Source of the DNA: UBA11957 sp963603285
GTDB lineage: Bacteria; Bacillota; Clostridia; Lachnospirales; Lachnospiraceae
Direction of reading: 5' to 3'
Assembly: GCA_963603285.1 (NCBI GenBank)
Contig: CAVCMG010000005.1
Location: 40,027-104,026 of the forward strand
Length of the DNA stretch: 64,000 bases
Translations under genes and position numbers: made by a program
Shown here: positions 54,581 through 62,827 of the stretch, in pieces
Layout: every line of letters begins with the position of its first letter
Position numbering within the stretch: the stretch's first letter is position 1
The notes under the pieces: model-generated
Seen by the model: only the letters and a program-made list of their open reading frames with translations
Database searches by the model: none
What the model was told of the DNA's origin: nothing

Positions 54581-54640
54581 ATGTATATATATGCTGTACG
54601 CATGAGCAGAGACCGAATGTGCTGCTGCACAGAAGAATAA
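54581..54640 (+). CDS. 19-aa leader peptide with three consecutive Cys codons
   Basis: ATG with AAGGAGG 9 nt upstream encodes MYIYAVRMSRDRMCCCTEE then TAA. The three TGC codons (positions 14-16) sit in a small hairpin TGTGC-TGCT-GCACA. It ends 109 bp before metY. The composition suggests a Cys-sensing leader in which ribosome stalling would alter downstream folding: GCCG/CGGC and ACCGG/CCGGT hairpins follow. No strong intrinsic terminator is visible between it and metY, so control of translation initiation or another route is as likely as attenuation. The function is inferred, not shown. Confidence 0.7.
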   Translation: MYIYAVRMSRDRMCCCTEE

Positions 54641-54749
54641 GAGATAAAACAAAAGCCGCACATACGGCAGAACATAGAAAATTGAAAAAACAGACCGGAA
54701 AAATAGACCGGTACAGTATAAAATTCGTATAAAAAAGGAGATTACCATC

Positions 54750-56057
54750 ATGGCTAAAGATATTAAAGATTCTGAAAACTGGGGATTTGAAACAAGACAG
54801 CTGCACATCGGACAGGAAAAGGCAGATCCGGTAACGGATGCCAGAGCCGTACCGATCTATGCGTCCACATCCTATGTATTCCACGATTCCCAGCATGCTG
54901 CAGACAGATTCGGACTTCGTGATGCAGGTAACATCTACGGACGTCTGACAAACCCGACGGAAGATGTGTTCGAGCAGCGTATCGCTTCCCTTGAAGGCGG
55001 CAGTGCAGCACTGGCAGTAGCTTCCGGTGCAGCAGCACTGGCCTATACCTTCCAGGCACTGGCAAAGGCCGGCGAGCATATCGTAGCATCCAAGACGATC
55101 TACGGTGGTACATACAACTATCTGGCACATACCTTCCCGCTGAACAATCAGGTAACCACAACTTTCGTAGACCCGTATGTGGAAGGTTCCTTCGAGGCAG
55201 CCATCCAGGACAATACAAAAGCAATCTTCGTAGAGACTCTGGGAAATCCGAACTCCAATGTGATTGATCTGGAGGCCATTGCAAAGGTTGCCCATGCCCA
55301 TAACATTCCGCTGGTTGTGGATTCCACATTTGCCACACCGTATCTGATCCGTCCGATCGAATATGGTGCAGATATCGTGGTACATTCGGCAACAAAATTT
55401 ATCGGAGGTCACGGTACAGCCATCGGCGGTGTGATCGTAGACGGTGGTACCTTCGACTGGAAAGCATCCGGTAAATATCCGTGGATCGCAGATCCGAACC
55501 CGAGCTATCACGGCGTTTCCTTTGCTGAAGCCGCTGGCCCTGCAGCATTTGTAACCTATATCCGTGCGATCATCCTGCGTGATACCGGTGCTACACTGTC
55601 TCCGTTCCATGCATTTATCTTCCTGCAGGGACTGGAAACACTGTCTCTCCGTGTAGAACGCCACGTACAGAATGCGCTGAAGATCGTAGAGTATCTGAAC
55701 AACCATCCGCAGGTAGAGGCTGTACATCATCCGTCACTGCCGACAGAGCCGACACACGAGCTGTATAAGAAATACCTGCCAAACGGCGGCGGTTCGATTT
55801 TTACTTTTGAGATTAAGGGCGATGCCAAAACCGCACAGAAATTTATCGACAACCTGCCGATCTTCTCTCTGCTGGCAAACGTTGCAGATGTGAAGTCTCT
55901 GGTTATCCATCCGGCAACGACAACCCACAGCCAGTGCACAGAGGAAGAACTGTTAGAGCAGGGTATCAAACCGAATACGATCCGTCTGTCTATCGGTATT
56001 GAGAAAGCCGAAGATCTGATCGCAGCGCTGGATGAAGCTTTTGAAGCTGTAAAATAA
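54750..56057 (+). CDS. metY: O-acetylhomoserine sulfhydrylase (aminocarboxypropyltransferase)
   Basis: 435 residues, Cys/Met-metabolism PLP enzyme. GFETRQLHIGQEKADPVTDARAVPIYASTSYVF at the N-terminus, NIYGRLTNPTEDVFEQRIASLEGG, the PLP Lys in VVHSATKFIGGHG and the late LSIGIEKAEDLIAALDEAF identify the long MetY/Cys2 type. It makes homocysteine from O-acetylhomoserine and sulfide, or cysteine from O-acetylserine. Strong AAAGGAG. It is preceded by a Cys-codon leader peptide and followed by a terminator. Confidence 0.94.
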   Translation: MAKDIKDSENWGFETRQLHIGQEKADPVTDARAVPIYASTSYVFHDSQHAADRFGLRDAGNIYGRLTNPTEDVFEQRIASLEGGSAALAVASGAAALAYTFQALAKAGEHIVASKTIYGGTYNYLAHTFPLNNQVTTTFVDPYVEGSFEAAIQDNTKAIFVETLGNPNSNVIDLEAIAKVAHAHNIPLVVDSTFATPYLIRPIEYGADIVVHSATKFIGGHGTAIGGVIVDGGTFDWKASGKYPWIADPNPSYHGVSFAEAAGPAAFVTYIRAIILRDTGATLSPFHAFIFLQGLETLSLRVERHVQNALKIVEYLNNHPQVEAVHHPSLPTEPTHELYKKYLPNGGGSIFTFEIKGDAKTAQKFIDNLPIFSLLANVADVKSLVIHPATTTHSQCTEEELLEQGIKPNTIRLSIGIEKAEDLIAALDEAFEAVK

Positions 56058-56080
56058 AGAAAAGATACAACAAAACAGTT

Positions 56081-56116
56081 GCCCACGCTTCCAGGGATGG
56101 AAGCATGGGCGTTTTG
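56081..56116 (+). terminator. Terminator after metY
   Basis: GCCCACGCTTCC (56081-56092) pairs with GGAAGCATGGGC (56099-56110) with one C-A mismatch, then GTTTTG. Confidence 0.7.
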
Positions 56117-56193
56117 ACGTTACAGGATATCTGTAAGCAGACAGCCGGTGGTCATTTCCGGCGAATATAAAGAAAAGAGAGAGTGAAAGAACA

Positions 56194-57417
56194 ATGGCGA
56201 AAAAACAACACACAATGAACAGTCTGAAACTGACGATCGCGATCTTTGCGGGACTAGTACTCGGTATCATCTTCGGTTTTCTGATGCTGGGACGGATGGA
56301 ATGGGCAGTTCCGGTGCTCAGTCTGGTGTCCGGAATCTATATGAATGCGCTGCGTATGATGATCTATCCGCTGGTATTCTGTTCCCTGATCGTGGGCATC
56401 AAGGGGATCGGCAGCGTGTCCGCAACGGGTAAGATCGGTGGACAGTGTATTCTGTATTATGTGGGAACAACGCTTTTAGCCAGCCTTTTGGGACTTTTTC
56501 TGCCAAAGGCGCTGGGACTGGGACACGGCGTGCAGATCGAGATGGTGGAGAGTACGGTGGAGGCTACGGAATTTTCGAGTATTTTGGATACAGTCAAGGG
56601 ACTGATCCCCGCCAACCCGATCGCATCCTTTGCCGAGGGCAATATGCTGCAGGTGCTGGTCTTTGCGATCATCGTGGGTATTACCTGTCTGTCTCTCGGT
56701 GAAAAAGCAGAGCCGTTTGTGAAGGTGGCAGAAGCTGTCAATGAGATTTCTGTAAAGATCGTTTCTGTTGTCATGCTGTTCACACCGATCGGTGTTTTCT
56801 GCTCAATTGCATCCGTGATCTATGCAAACGGTACGGAGACAGTCATTGCTGTGGGCAAGGTGCTGATCGTACTGTATATTACGATGTTTTTGTATGTGCT
56901 GATCGTGTATGGCGGTATGGTGAAGATTCTGGGCAAATGTGGTATCGGTAAATTCTTTGCGACAACACTTCCGGCAGCTCTGAATGCGTTCGGCACCTGT
57001 TCGAGTTCAGCAACACTGCCGATCAGCAAGGCCTGTGCGGATGAGCTGGAGGTGCCAAACGAGATTTCATCTCTAGCGCTGCCGCTGGGGGCGACGATCA
57101 ACATGGATGCGGTGTCCATCGTCATGTCCTTTATGATCGTATTCTTTGCGAATGCCTGTGGCGTAGACGTCAGCTTCGGTATGCTGGCAATTGTGATCCT
57201 GTCGAACACACTGCTCAGTATCGGTACCCCGGGCGTTCCGGGAGGCGCGATCGCTTCGTTTGCAGCTCTGGCAACGATCGCCGGTCTGCCGACGGGCATC
57301 ATGGGCGTATACATCAGCGTGAATACACTGTGTGATATGGGAGCCACCTGCGCAAATGTACTGGGGGATATTGCCTGTTCGGTAGCGATGGCCCGTACAG
57401 CAACAAAACAGAAATAA
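56194..57417 (+). CDS. Dicarboxylate/amino acid:cation symporter (DAACS/SDF), probably neutral amino acid type
   Basis: 407 residues with eight or so membrane segments and re-entrant loops. FGTCSSSATLPISK is the serine-rich HP1 motif, GATINMDAVS matches the NMDGT cation motif, and GTPGVPGGAIASF is HP2. In the last helix CDMGATCANVLGD aligns with GltPh DMGRTMVNVTGD; the Arg that holds the side-chain carboxylate is Ala384 here. Loss of this Arg occurs in neutral amino acid carriers, so Glu/Asp is an unlikely substrate. Position beside metY hints at a sulfur amino acid or Ser. Confidence 0.9.
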   Translation: MAKKQHTMNSLKLTIAIFAGLVLGIIFGFLMLGRMEWAVPVLSLVSGIYMNALRMMIYPLVFCSLIVGIKGIGSVSATGKIGGQCILYYVGTTLLASLLGLFLPKALGLGHGVQIEMVESTVEATEFSSILDTVKGLIPANPIASFAEGNMLQVLVFAIIVGITCLSLGEKAEPFVKVAEAVNEISVKIVSVVMLFTPIGVFCSIASVIYANGTETVIAVGKVLIVLYITMFLYVLIVYGGMVKILGKCGIGKFFATTLPAALNAFGTCSSSATLPISKACADELEVPNEISSLALPLGATINMDAVSIVMSFMIVFFANACGVDVSFGMLAIVILSNTLLSIGTPGVPGGAIASFAALATIAGLPTGIMGVYISVNTLCDMGATCANVLGDIACSVAMARTATKQK

Positions 57418-57432
57418 ATAAAATGGATGAAG

Positions 57433-57481
57433 AGAGGACGAAAAACCTGGAAAGAAACAGCCAGGCCCGTCCTCTTTTTGT
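57433..57481 (+). terminator. Terminator after the symporter gene
   Basis: AGAGGACG (57433-57440) pairs with CGTCCTCT (57468-57475), inner CCTGG/CCAGG, then TTTTTG. Confidence 0.85.
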
Positions 57482-57618
57482 TGTGCATAAAGTCTATAGC
57501 CTAGAACTATTACTGTACATTATTTTTCTGTATTGGACGTTTTCCTATGAAATTGGTAGGATTATGGACAGATAACAGCCCCGCAGGATAGCGGGCGTAC
57601 AGATAGAAGGAGCGGGTT

Positions 57619-58248
57619 ATGAAACAGGTTTTATGTTTTGGAGATTCCAATACATGGGGATATAATGGAGAAAATGGTACGAGATTTCCGTGGGGTGTGC
57701 GCTGGACAAGCCTTTTACAGGAGAAGTTTGACAAAGATCACGGAAATGTGAGGATTATAGAAGAAGGTCTTGTGGGGCGGACAACGGTGTTTGAGGATCC
57801 TCTGCGGGATGGGAGAAAGGGTACGGTACTGTTCCCGGCGATTCTGGAGACACATGCGCCGGTGGATGTGATCGTACTGATGCTTGGGACGAATGACTGT
57901 AAGACGATCTTTAAGGCTTCGGCAAAGGTGATCGGAACGGGGATCGTGCGGCTTCTGGAACAGGCGAAACGGCTGGCACCGGAGGCAGAGATTCTGCTGG
58001 TGTCACCAATTCTTTTGGGAGAGGATGTCTGGAAAGAAGAGTTTGATCCGGAGTTTTCAAAGGAATCGGTGGAAGTGTCGAAATCACTGGCTGCGGAATA
58101 TGTAGATATTGCAGAAAAATATGGTTGCAGATTTCTGGATGCAGCGTCAGTGGCTGTGCCGGGCAAGGCGGATCAGGAGCATATGGATGCGGAAAGTCAC
58201 GGTAGACTGGCTGATGCAGTATATAAGAAAATTAAGCCGATGCTCTGA
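57619..58248 (+). CDS. SGNH/GDSL hydrolase (arylesterase-like)
   Basis: 209 residues. Block I CFGDSNTWGY with the Ser nucleophile, GLVGRTTVFEDP (block II Gly), MLGTNDCK (block III Asn) and MDAESHGRLADAVYKKI (block V Asp/His) are all present. No signal peptide, so it is a cytoplasmic esterase or acetyl-hydrolase, substrate unknown. AGAAGGAG lies upstream. A weak promoter, TTGGAC-18-TAGGAT, may lie about 60 bp before the start. Confidence 0.9.
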   Translation: MKQVLCFGDSNTWGYNGENGTRFPWGVRWTSLLQEKFDKDHGNVRIIEEGLVGRTTVFEDPLRDGRKGTVLFPAILETHAPVDVIVLMLGTNDCKTIFKASAKVIGTGIVRLLEQAKRLAPEAEILLVSPILLGEDVWKEEFDPEFSKESVEVSKSLAAEYVDIAEKYGCRFLDAASVAVPGKADQEHMDAESHGRLADAVYKKIKPML

Positions 58249-58418
58249 ATGAAAAATCAGCAGCTGACTCAAGGAATATAGTAATTCCAACAGTTACAGC
58301 AGCCCTTGGGTTGTTACCCATACCAATGGTACCTATCATATGAAGCGGACATGGTATAAAAGGAAACTGCATATTAAGAAAAATCACAAAAATTTCACAA
58401 AATATCATGTTACACCTC

Positions 58419-58460
58419 TTGATGACATAAAATATGCGTGTTATATTACGAATAGAACAA
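58419..58460 (+). promoter_or_regulatory. dnaJ-like gene promoter, start region shared with ctc
   Basis: TTGATG (58419-58424), 17-bp spacer, TATATT (58442-58447), then ACGAATAGAACAA. The block TATATTAC-N2-ATAGAACAA recurs before ctc. No CIRCE element seen. The rest of the 58249-58495 gap shows no supported gene. Confidence 0.65.
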
Positions 58461-58495
58461 TAAGGCTATAACACCATCATCAGGAGGTGATTTTT

Positions 58496-59551
58496 ATGGA
58501 TACAAAGAGAGATTATTATGAGGTTCTTGGTGTTGCGCGCAGTGCAGATGCGGCCGCAATCAAGAAGGCATACAGAAAGCTGGCGAAAAAGTATCATCCG
58601 GATACAAACCATGGAGATCCGCAGGCAGAACAGAAGTTCAAGGAGGTCACAGAGGCATATTCTGTTTTAAGTGACTCGGAGAAAAAGAAGATGTACGATC
58701 AGTTTGGTCATGCAGCCTTTGACCAGAGCGGTGCCGCCGGAGGGCAGGGCTATCAGAATACCTACTACAGCCAGGATCCGAATGGTGGATTTCATGAGTT
58801 CCATTTTGAGGGAAATATGGACGACATGGGAGATATCTTTGGCGATGCGTTTAAAGATATCTTCCGTGGCGGTGGATTTTCCGGTCGGACAGGCGGCCGT
58901 GGAGGATCTGCGTCTGGCAGCAGCTACCGCTCGCATTTTGGCAGCGGCAGTGGTTTTGATTCCGGTGGTGGTCATACGCATTTTGGCGGTCAGAGTGGTT
59001 TCGGTGGCTTTGGCGGCGGTTCGTACGCGGCAAAGGGCGAGGATCTGCATGCGGAAGTTACGGTCAGCTTTGACGATGCCGCTTATGGTTGCGATAAAAT
59101 GATCTCGTTACAGAATGCCGATGGTCGGTCACAGTCTTTACAGGTTCGTATTCCGGCGGGTATCGATGAAGGCCAGTCAATCCGGCTTCGTGGTAAAGGT
59201 ATGCCAGGATATGGCGGTGGAGATGGTGATCTGCTGATCAAGGTGCATATTTCGGACAAAGCCGGATATGAGAGAAAAGGCCAGGATGTCTATGCCACGA
59301 TCCAGATTCCGTATACGACGGCGGTACTTGGCGGTGAGACCAGAGTGCATACGCTGCAGGGCGATGTGATCTGCAAGATCCGGCCGGGCACACAGTCGGG
59401 CAGCAAGATCCGGATCAAAGGCAAGGGTATCGTGTCGATGAAGGATGCCAGAAACTTTGGCGATTTCTACGCTGTGGTGCAGATCGCTGTGCCGAGACAG
59501 CTGAGCAGGGAGGCGAAGGAGAAGCTGATGGAATATAAGAAGGCTTGTTGA
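58496..59551 (+). CDS. Type B DnaJ (CbpA-like) co-chaperone
   Basis: About 351 residues. J domain 1-68 with the HPD in KKYHPDTN; a long Gly/Phe/Ser-rich region (about 100-180, GGRGGSASGSS and similar); then CTD I and II (EDLHAEVTVSFDDAAYG, VRIPAGIDEGQSIRLRGKGMPG, GETRVHTLQG, KIRPGTQSGSKIRIKGKGI). The Cys-rich zinc finger of type A DnaJ is absent. It stimulates DnaK and holds unfolded clients. ATG 58496 follows AGGAGGTGA; a GTG at 58487 is less likely. Confidence 0.93.
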   Translation: MDTKRDYYEVLGVARSADAAAIKKAYRKLAKKYHPDTNHGDPQAEQKFKEVTEAYSVLSDSEKKKMYDQFGHAAFDQSGAAGGQGYQNTYYSQDPNGGFHEFHFEGNMDDMGDIFGDAFKDIFRGGGFSGRTGGRGGSASGSSYRSHFGSGSGFDSGGGHTHFGGQSGFGGFGGGSYAAKGEDLHAEVTVSFDDAAYGCDKMISLQNADGRSQSLQVRIPAGIDEGQSIRLRGKGMPGYGGGDGDLLIKVHISDKAGYERKGQDVYATIQIPYTTAVLGGETRVHTLQGDVICKIRPGTQSGSKIRIKGKGIVSMKDARNFGDFYAVVQIAVPRQLSREAKEKLMEYKKAC

Positions 59552-59562
59552 TTTGATGTGAT

Positions 59563-59850
59563 GGACGGGACGGATGGCCTGCAAAGCTACGGCGGGGCTG
59601 TCTGTCCCTTTTTGCATCCCGACGCTTGGGCGATGGTTCTAAGCGTGTCGGTGGCCACTATGCAGAGTACCGGTCGCATTCGCCGTATTTTCTGATGAAA
59701 ATACGACTCAGGCGCCCTCAGATGCCGCTTCGGTAAGCAGCATCTGCCTCTGTATAGTGACCGCTGACGCGCTAAGAACCATTCAGCCCTGGCTCGTTTT
59801 AGGGATGCAAAAAGGGACAGACAGCCCCGCCGCAGCTTTGCAGGCCATCC
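59563..59850. repeat. Foldback element 3: 49-bp inverted arms, different structured core
   Basis: Arms 59572-59620 and 59802-59850 are reverse complements at 48 of 49 positions. The 181-nt core forms a branched fold: GATGGTTCT/AGAACCATT, AGCG/CGCT, CACTAT/ATAGTG, CAGAG/CTCTG closing two hairpins, GTATTTTC-TGAT-GAAAATAC and GATGCCGCTT-CGGT-AAGCAGCATC. I see no primary motif in common with the cores of elements 1 and 2, though GGACGG lies left of the arm (59563-59568). It starts 20 bp after the dnaJ-like stop and ends 29 bp before the MarR promoter. Confidence 0.88.
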
Positions 59851-59878
59851 TGGCTTATTAAATTTTCCTGGTTTTGGG

Positions 59879-59934
59879 TTGACAATGAGTATGATTTCGG
59901 ACTATAATGTGCCTTGCGAGTATGAAATCGGACT
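59879..59934 (+). promoter_or_regulatory. MarR/MATE promoter with duplicated operator
   Basis: TTGACA (59879-59884), 18-bp spacer, TATAAT (59903-59908). GAGTATGATTTCGGACT (59887-59903) lies in the spacer and GAGTATGAAATCGGACT (59918-59934) downstream: direct copies, 31 bp apart, with the imperfect dyad AGTnnGAnnTCnnACT. Confidence 0.8.
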
Positions 59935-59954
59935 TTGGAAGGAGGATGGACAGT

Positions 59955-60404
59955 ATGAGTGAGAGGATACAGTCGCCGCTCAGGGATGAGCTGGTGCGGC
60001 TGAACCAGATCAACAAGGCGATGAATGATGGATATCACGAGGCATCTGTGCGTCATGGTGTGAATGACAGCACATTTGATATTTTATATTCGATCTATGA
60101 ACTGGGGGATGGATGTCTGCAGCGGGATATCTGTAAGGTGAACTATCTGGCCAAGCAGACGGTACATTCAGCGATACGGAAGCTGGAAACAGAGGGACTG
60201 ATCCGTCTGGAACCGGGCAAGGGACGGCAGATGCATATCCGGCTGACAGAAAACGGGCGTGATAAAATCTCAGAGTTTATCGTACCTATTGCACGCTGTG
60301 AGGAAGAAACCCTACAGTCGTTCAGTGACGAGGAAATACGGCAGATGCTGGCATTGTATGAGCGGTATACAAAGGTACTGCTTGAGAATCTGCAATCTGT
60401 GTAA
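59955..60404 (+). CDS. MarR-family transcriptional regulator
   Basis: About 149 residues, winged HTH with LQRDICKVNYLAKQTVHSAIRKLETEGLIRL and wing PGKGRQMHIRLTENGRDK. ATG 59955 is chosen because AAGGAGG (59938-59944) sits 10 nt away; ATG 59946 is too close. It is 31 bp before a MATE transporter gene and behind duplicated operators, so it probably represses both. Ligand unknown. Confidence 0.88.
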   Translation: MSERIQSPLRDELVRLNQINKAMNDGYHEASVRHGVNDSTFDILYSIYELGDGCLQRDICKVNYLAKQTVHSAIRKLETEGLIRLEPGKGRQMHIRLTENGRDKISEFIVPIARCEEETLQSFSDEEIRQMLALYERYTKVLLENLQSV

Positions 60405-60435
60405 ATGCGAAGCATAAACAGGAGGATTATTTTAT

Positions 60436-61767
60436 ATGAAGATACAGTTATCCGATCATTTTACATATAAGCGGCTGTTACGTTTTGTACTGCCGTCCAT
60501 CGTAATGATGATCTTTACGTCGATCTACAGTGTGGTGGATGGACTGTTTGTTTCCAATTTTGTCGGTAAGACAGCGTTTGCGGCGATCAATCTGGTTATG
60601 CCGGTGATGATGGGGCTTTCAGCCCTTGGCTTTATGATTGGTACGGGCGGCAGCGCGATCGTTGCCCGGACACTGGGTGAGGGCAACAGGGAAAAGGCAA
60701 ATGAGTATTTTTCCCTGCTGGTTTATGTGACAGCGATCGGTGGTGCGTTGCTGTCATTACTCAGTGTATTTTTGCTTCCTGTATTCTGCCGGGCGATGGG
60801 GGCAGAGGGGGAGCTTCTGGCCAATGGCGTGATGTATGGGCGGATCAGTGCGATCTCTCTGACTGCGTTTATGCTGCAGAATGTATTCCAGAGCTTCTTT
60901 GTTACAGCGGAGAAGCCAAAGCTTGGACTGGCCGTGGTCGTGACAGCCGGCGTGACGAATATGGTGCTCGATTACCTGTTTATTGCGGTGCTGGGCTTTG
61001 GGCTGAAGGGGGCTGCGATGGCGACGGTGACCGGTGAGCTGATCGGCGGTCTGTCACCGATCCTGTACTTTTCACGGAAAAATTCAACCATACTGAAACT
61101 GGGACGCACGCACTTTGACGGCAGGATGCTGCTGCGCACGTGCACAAACGGTTCCTCGGAGCTGATGACGAATCTGTCCAGCTCGATTGTCAATACGGTA
61201 TTTAACCTCCAGCTGATGAAATTCAGCGGCGAGAACGGTGTGGCAGCTTTTGGTACGATCATGTATGCCAGCTTTATCTTTGCCGCGGTATTCTTTGGTT
61301 ATTCGATTGGCAGTGCGCCGGTCATCAGCTATAATCTGGGAGCAGAAAATGACACAGAACTTAAAAATGTATTTGGAAAGAGTATGCGTCTTGTCGGTAT
61401 CTGGGGTGTATTCCTTGTCCTTCTGACCCATGTGATCGCTGAACCGCTGGCAAGGATCTTTGTCGGCTATGATGCGGAGCTTCTGGATCTGACGAGTCAT
61501 GGTTTCAAGCTGTATGCGACGGCTTTTCTGGTCAGTGGTTTTAATATCTTTGGCTCGGCATTTTTTACAGCATTAAACAACGGTGTGCTGTCTGCGCTGA
61601 TTTCTTTCCTTCGTACGCTGGTATTCCAGCTTGGCGCGCTTTTGCTCCTGCCGATGATCCTCGGTATTGACGGCATCTGGTATTCTGTGACACTGGCAGA
61701 GGTGTTGACGCTGTGTGTGACAGCGACATTTCTGATCACGCAGCGGAAGAAGTATCATTATATGTAA
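60436..61767 (+). CDS. MATE-family efflux transporter
   Basis: 443 residues with about 12 membrane helices in two repeated halves: LPSIVMMIFTSIYSVVDGLFVSNFVG at the N-terminus, GTGGSAIVARTLGEGNREKANEYFS, and SYNLGAENDTELKNVFGKSMRLV in the second half. Cation-coupled efflux of drugs or metabolites; substrate unknown. Co-transcribed with the MarR gene, AGGAGG upstream. A weak imperfect AAAGTGA/TCACTTT hairpin lies at about 61795-61850. Confidence 0.93.
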   Translation: MKIQLSDHFTYKRLLRFVLPSIVMMIFTSIYSVVDGLFVSNFVGKTAFAAINLVMPVMMGLSALGFMIGTGGSAIVARTLGEGNREKANEYFSLLVYVTAIGGALLSLLSVFLLPVFCRAMGAEGELLANGVMYGRISAISLTAFMLQNVFQSFFVTAEKPKLGLAVVVTAGVTNMVLDYLFIAVLGFGLKGAAMATVTGELIGGLSPILYFSRKNSTILKLGRTHFDGRMLLRTCTNGSSELMTNLSSSIVNTVFNLQLMKFSGENGVAAFGTIMYASFIFAAVFFGYSIGSAPVISYNLGAENDTELKNVFGKSMRLVGIWGVFLVLLTHVIAEPLARIFVGYDAELLDLTSHGFKLYATAFLVSGFNIFGSAFFTALNNGVLSALISFLRTLVFQLGALLLLPMILGIDGIWYSVTLAEVLTLCVTATFLITQRKKYHYM

Positions 61768-61891
61768 TGGTGTAACGCAGCAGTACGGGCGGGAAAGTGA
61801 TAAACTGTGCGATTGCAATCTTACACGTTACATTGTTGTCACTTTTAAGAAAATCTGTTGAAATTTCTTCAAAATTCTGTGCACTCTGCTG

Positions 61892-61933
61892 TTGAAATTA
61901 GAAATCTTGAGTGCTATATTACACATAGAACAA
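61892..61933 (+). promoter_or_regulatory. ctc promoter, start region shared with the dnaJ-like gene
   Basis: TTGAAA (61892-61897), 17-bp spacer, TATATT (61915-61920), followed by ACACATAGAACAA. The leader of about 100 nt has CTAAC-AAAA-GTTAG at about 61944-61957. Confidence 0.75.
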
Positions 61934-62028
61934 AGAAACAGACAACTAACAAAAGTTAGGTGCCACCACTTAACAAAACCTCTTGTCGAAGGCTGCTAAG
62001 AATATCAGATTTTTGGAGGAAAGTTCAA

Positions 62029-62622
62029 ATGGATACTTTAAAAGCTGAAAAACGAAGCATGGATGTCAAGGCTAAAAAGCTGAGAAGAGAGGGATACGTC
62101 GTAGGCAACGTGTTCGGACGTGAAATCGAAGGTTCCGTACCTGTAAAGATGAACAAACAGGATGTCGAGAAGCTTCTGAAAAAAGACCACAAAGGAAGCC
62201 AGATCATGCTGGATGTCGAGGGACAGCAGTACGATGTGCTGATCAAGGAAGTGGATTACAACCCGATCGCCGGTCGTATTGATGAGATCGATTTCCAGGC
62301 ACTGGTAAGTACCGAAAAGGTACATGCTACCGCAGAGATTATTCTGGAGAATCATGAGAAGATCGCTGAAGGTGCTCTGCAGCAGAATCTGGAAGAGGTT
62401 GCCTATAAAGCACTGCCGGCTTACCTGATCGATGAGGTCAGAGTCGATGTCGGTCATATGAAACTCGGTGACACTTTACATGTCAAAGATCTGCCGATCT
62501 TTGCAGATGCCAATATTTCCGTAACCACAGATCCGGAAGCCATCGTAGCTACCGTAGCAGCTATCCACAACGGTCCGCTGCCGGATGATGTAGAAGCTGA
62601 CGGTGAGGAAAAAGCTGAATAA
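62029..62622 (+). CDS. ctc: Ribosomal protein bL25 / general stress protein Ctc
   Basis: About 197 residues: an N-terminal L25 5S-rRNA-binding domain (residues 1-95, KLRREGYVVGNVFGREIEGSVPVKM, IKEVDYNPIAGRIDEIDFQAL) and a C-terminal TL5/Ctc domain (about 100-185, LPAYLIDEVRVDVGHMKLGDTLHVKDLP) with an acidic tail. Binds 5S rRNA in the ribosome; in Bacillus the gene is stress induced. ATG 62029 has GGAGGA 8 nt upstream; an earlier in-frame start lies in the leader. Confidence 0.94.
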   Translation: MDTLKAEKRSMDVKAKKLRREGYVVGNVFGREIEGSVPVKMNKQDVEKLLKKDHKGSQIMLDVEGQQYDVLIKEVDYNPIAGRIDEIDFQALVSTEKVHATAEIILENHEKIAEGALQQNLEEVAYKALPAYLIDEVRVDVGHMKLGDTLHVKDLPIFADANISVTTDPEAIVATVAAIHNGPLPDDVEADGEEKAE

Positions 62623-62654
62623 GTTTTTGGTTATAAAAAGAATAAGCGTTTTGG

Positions 62655-62690
62655 ACAGCCGGAAGTGCAAAAGCTTCCGGCTGTTTTTAT
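62655..62690 (+). terminator. Terminator after ctc
   Basis: ACAGCCGGAAG (62655-62665) pairs with CTTCCGGCTGT (62674-62684), then TTTTT. Confidence 0.9.
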
Positions 62691-62827
62691 GCTGCTATAC
62701 ACGTGAGGCATTGCAGAAAATGCTTTACAGGTATTCGCTTTTATTATGAAAATGTGTACAATAAGTATATGTAGAAAGTAAGTCTTGAAGAAAACGTACG
62801 GGTTGAAAAATTTGGAGGGATAAAGAT

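Noticed and set aside
54520..54750. SAM (S-box) riboswitch or T-box before metY
   Set aside because: No S-box or T-box consensus elements could be found; the leader peptide explains the region better.
58268..58471. Open frame of 67 codons before the dnaJ-like gene (ATG at 58340 would give 43 residues)
   Set aside because: No Shine-Dalgarno, basic low-information composition, and it runs through the dnaJ-like promoter; more likely chance or an old remnant.
61871..61915. GCACTC and GAGTGC halves around the ctc -35, resembling CIRCE arms
   Set aside because: The halves are 22 bp apart instead of the 9 bp of CIRCE, and the right half merges into the -10 box, so HrcA binding is not supported.
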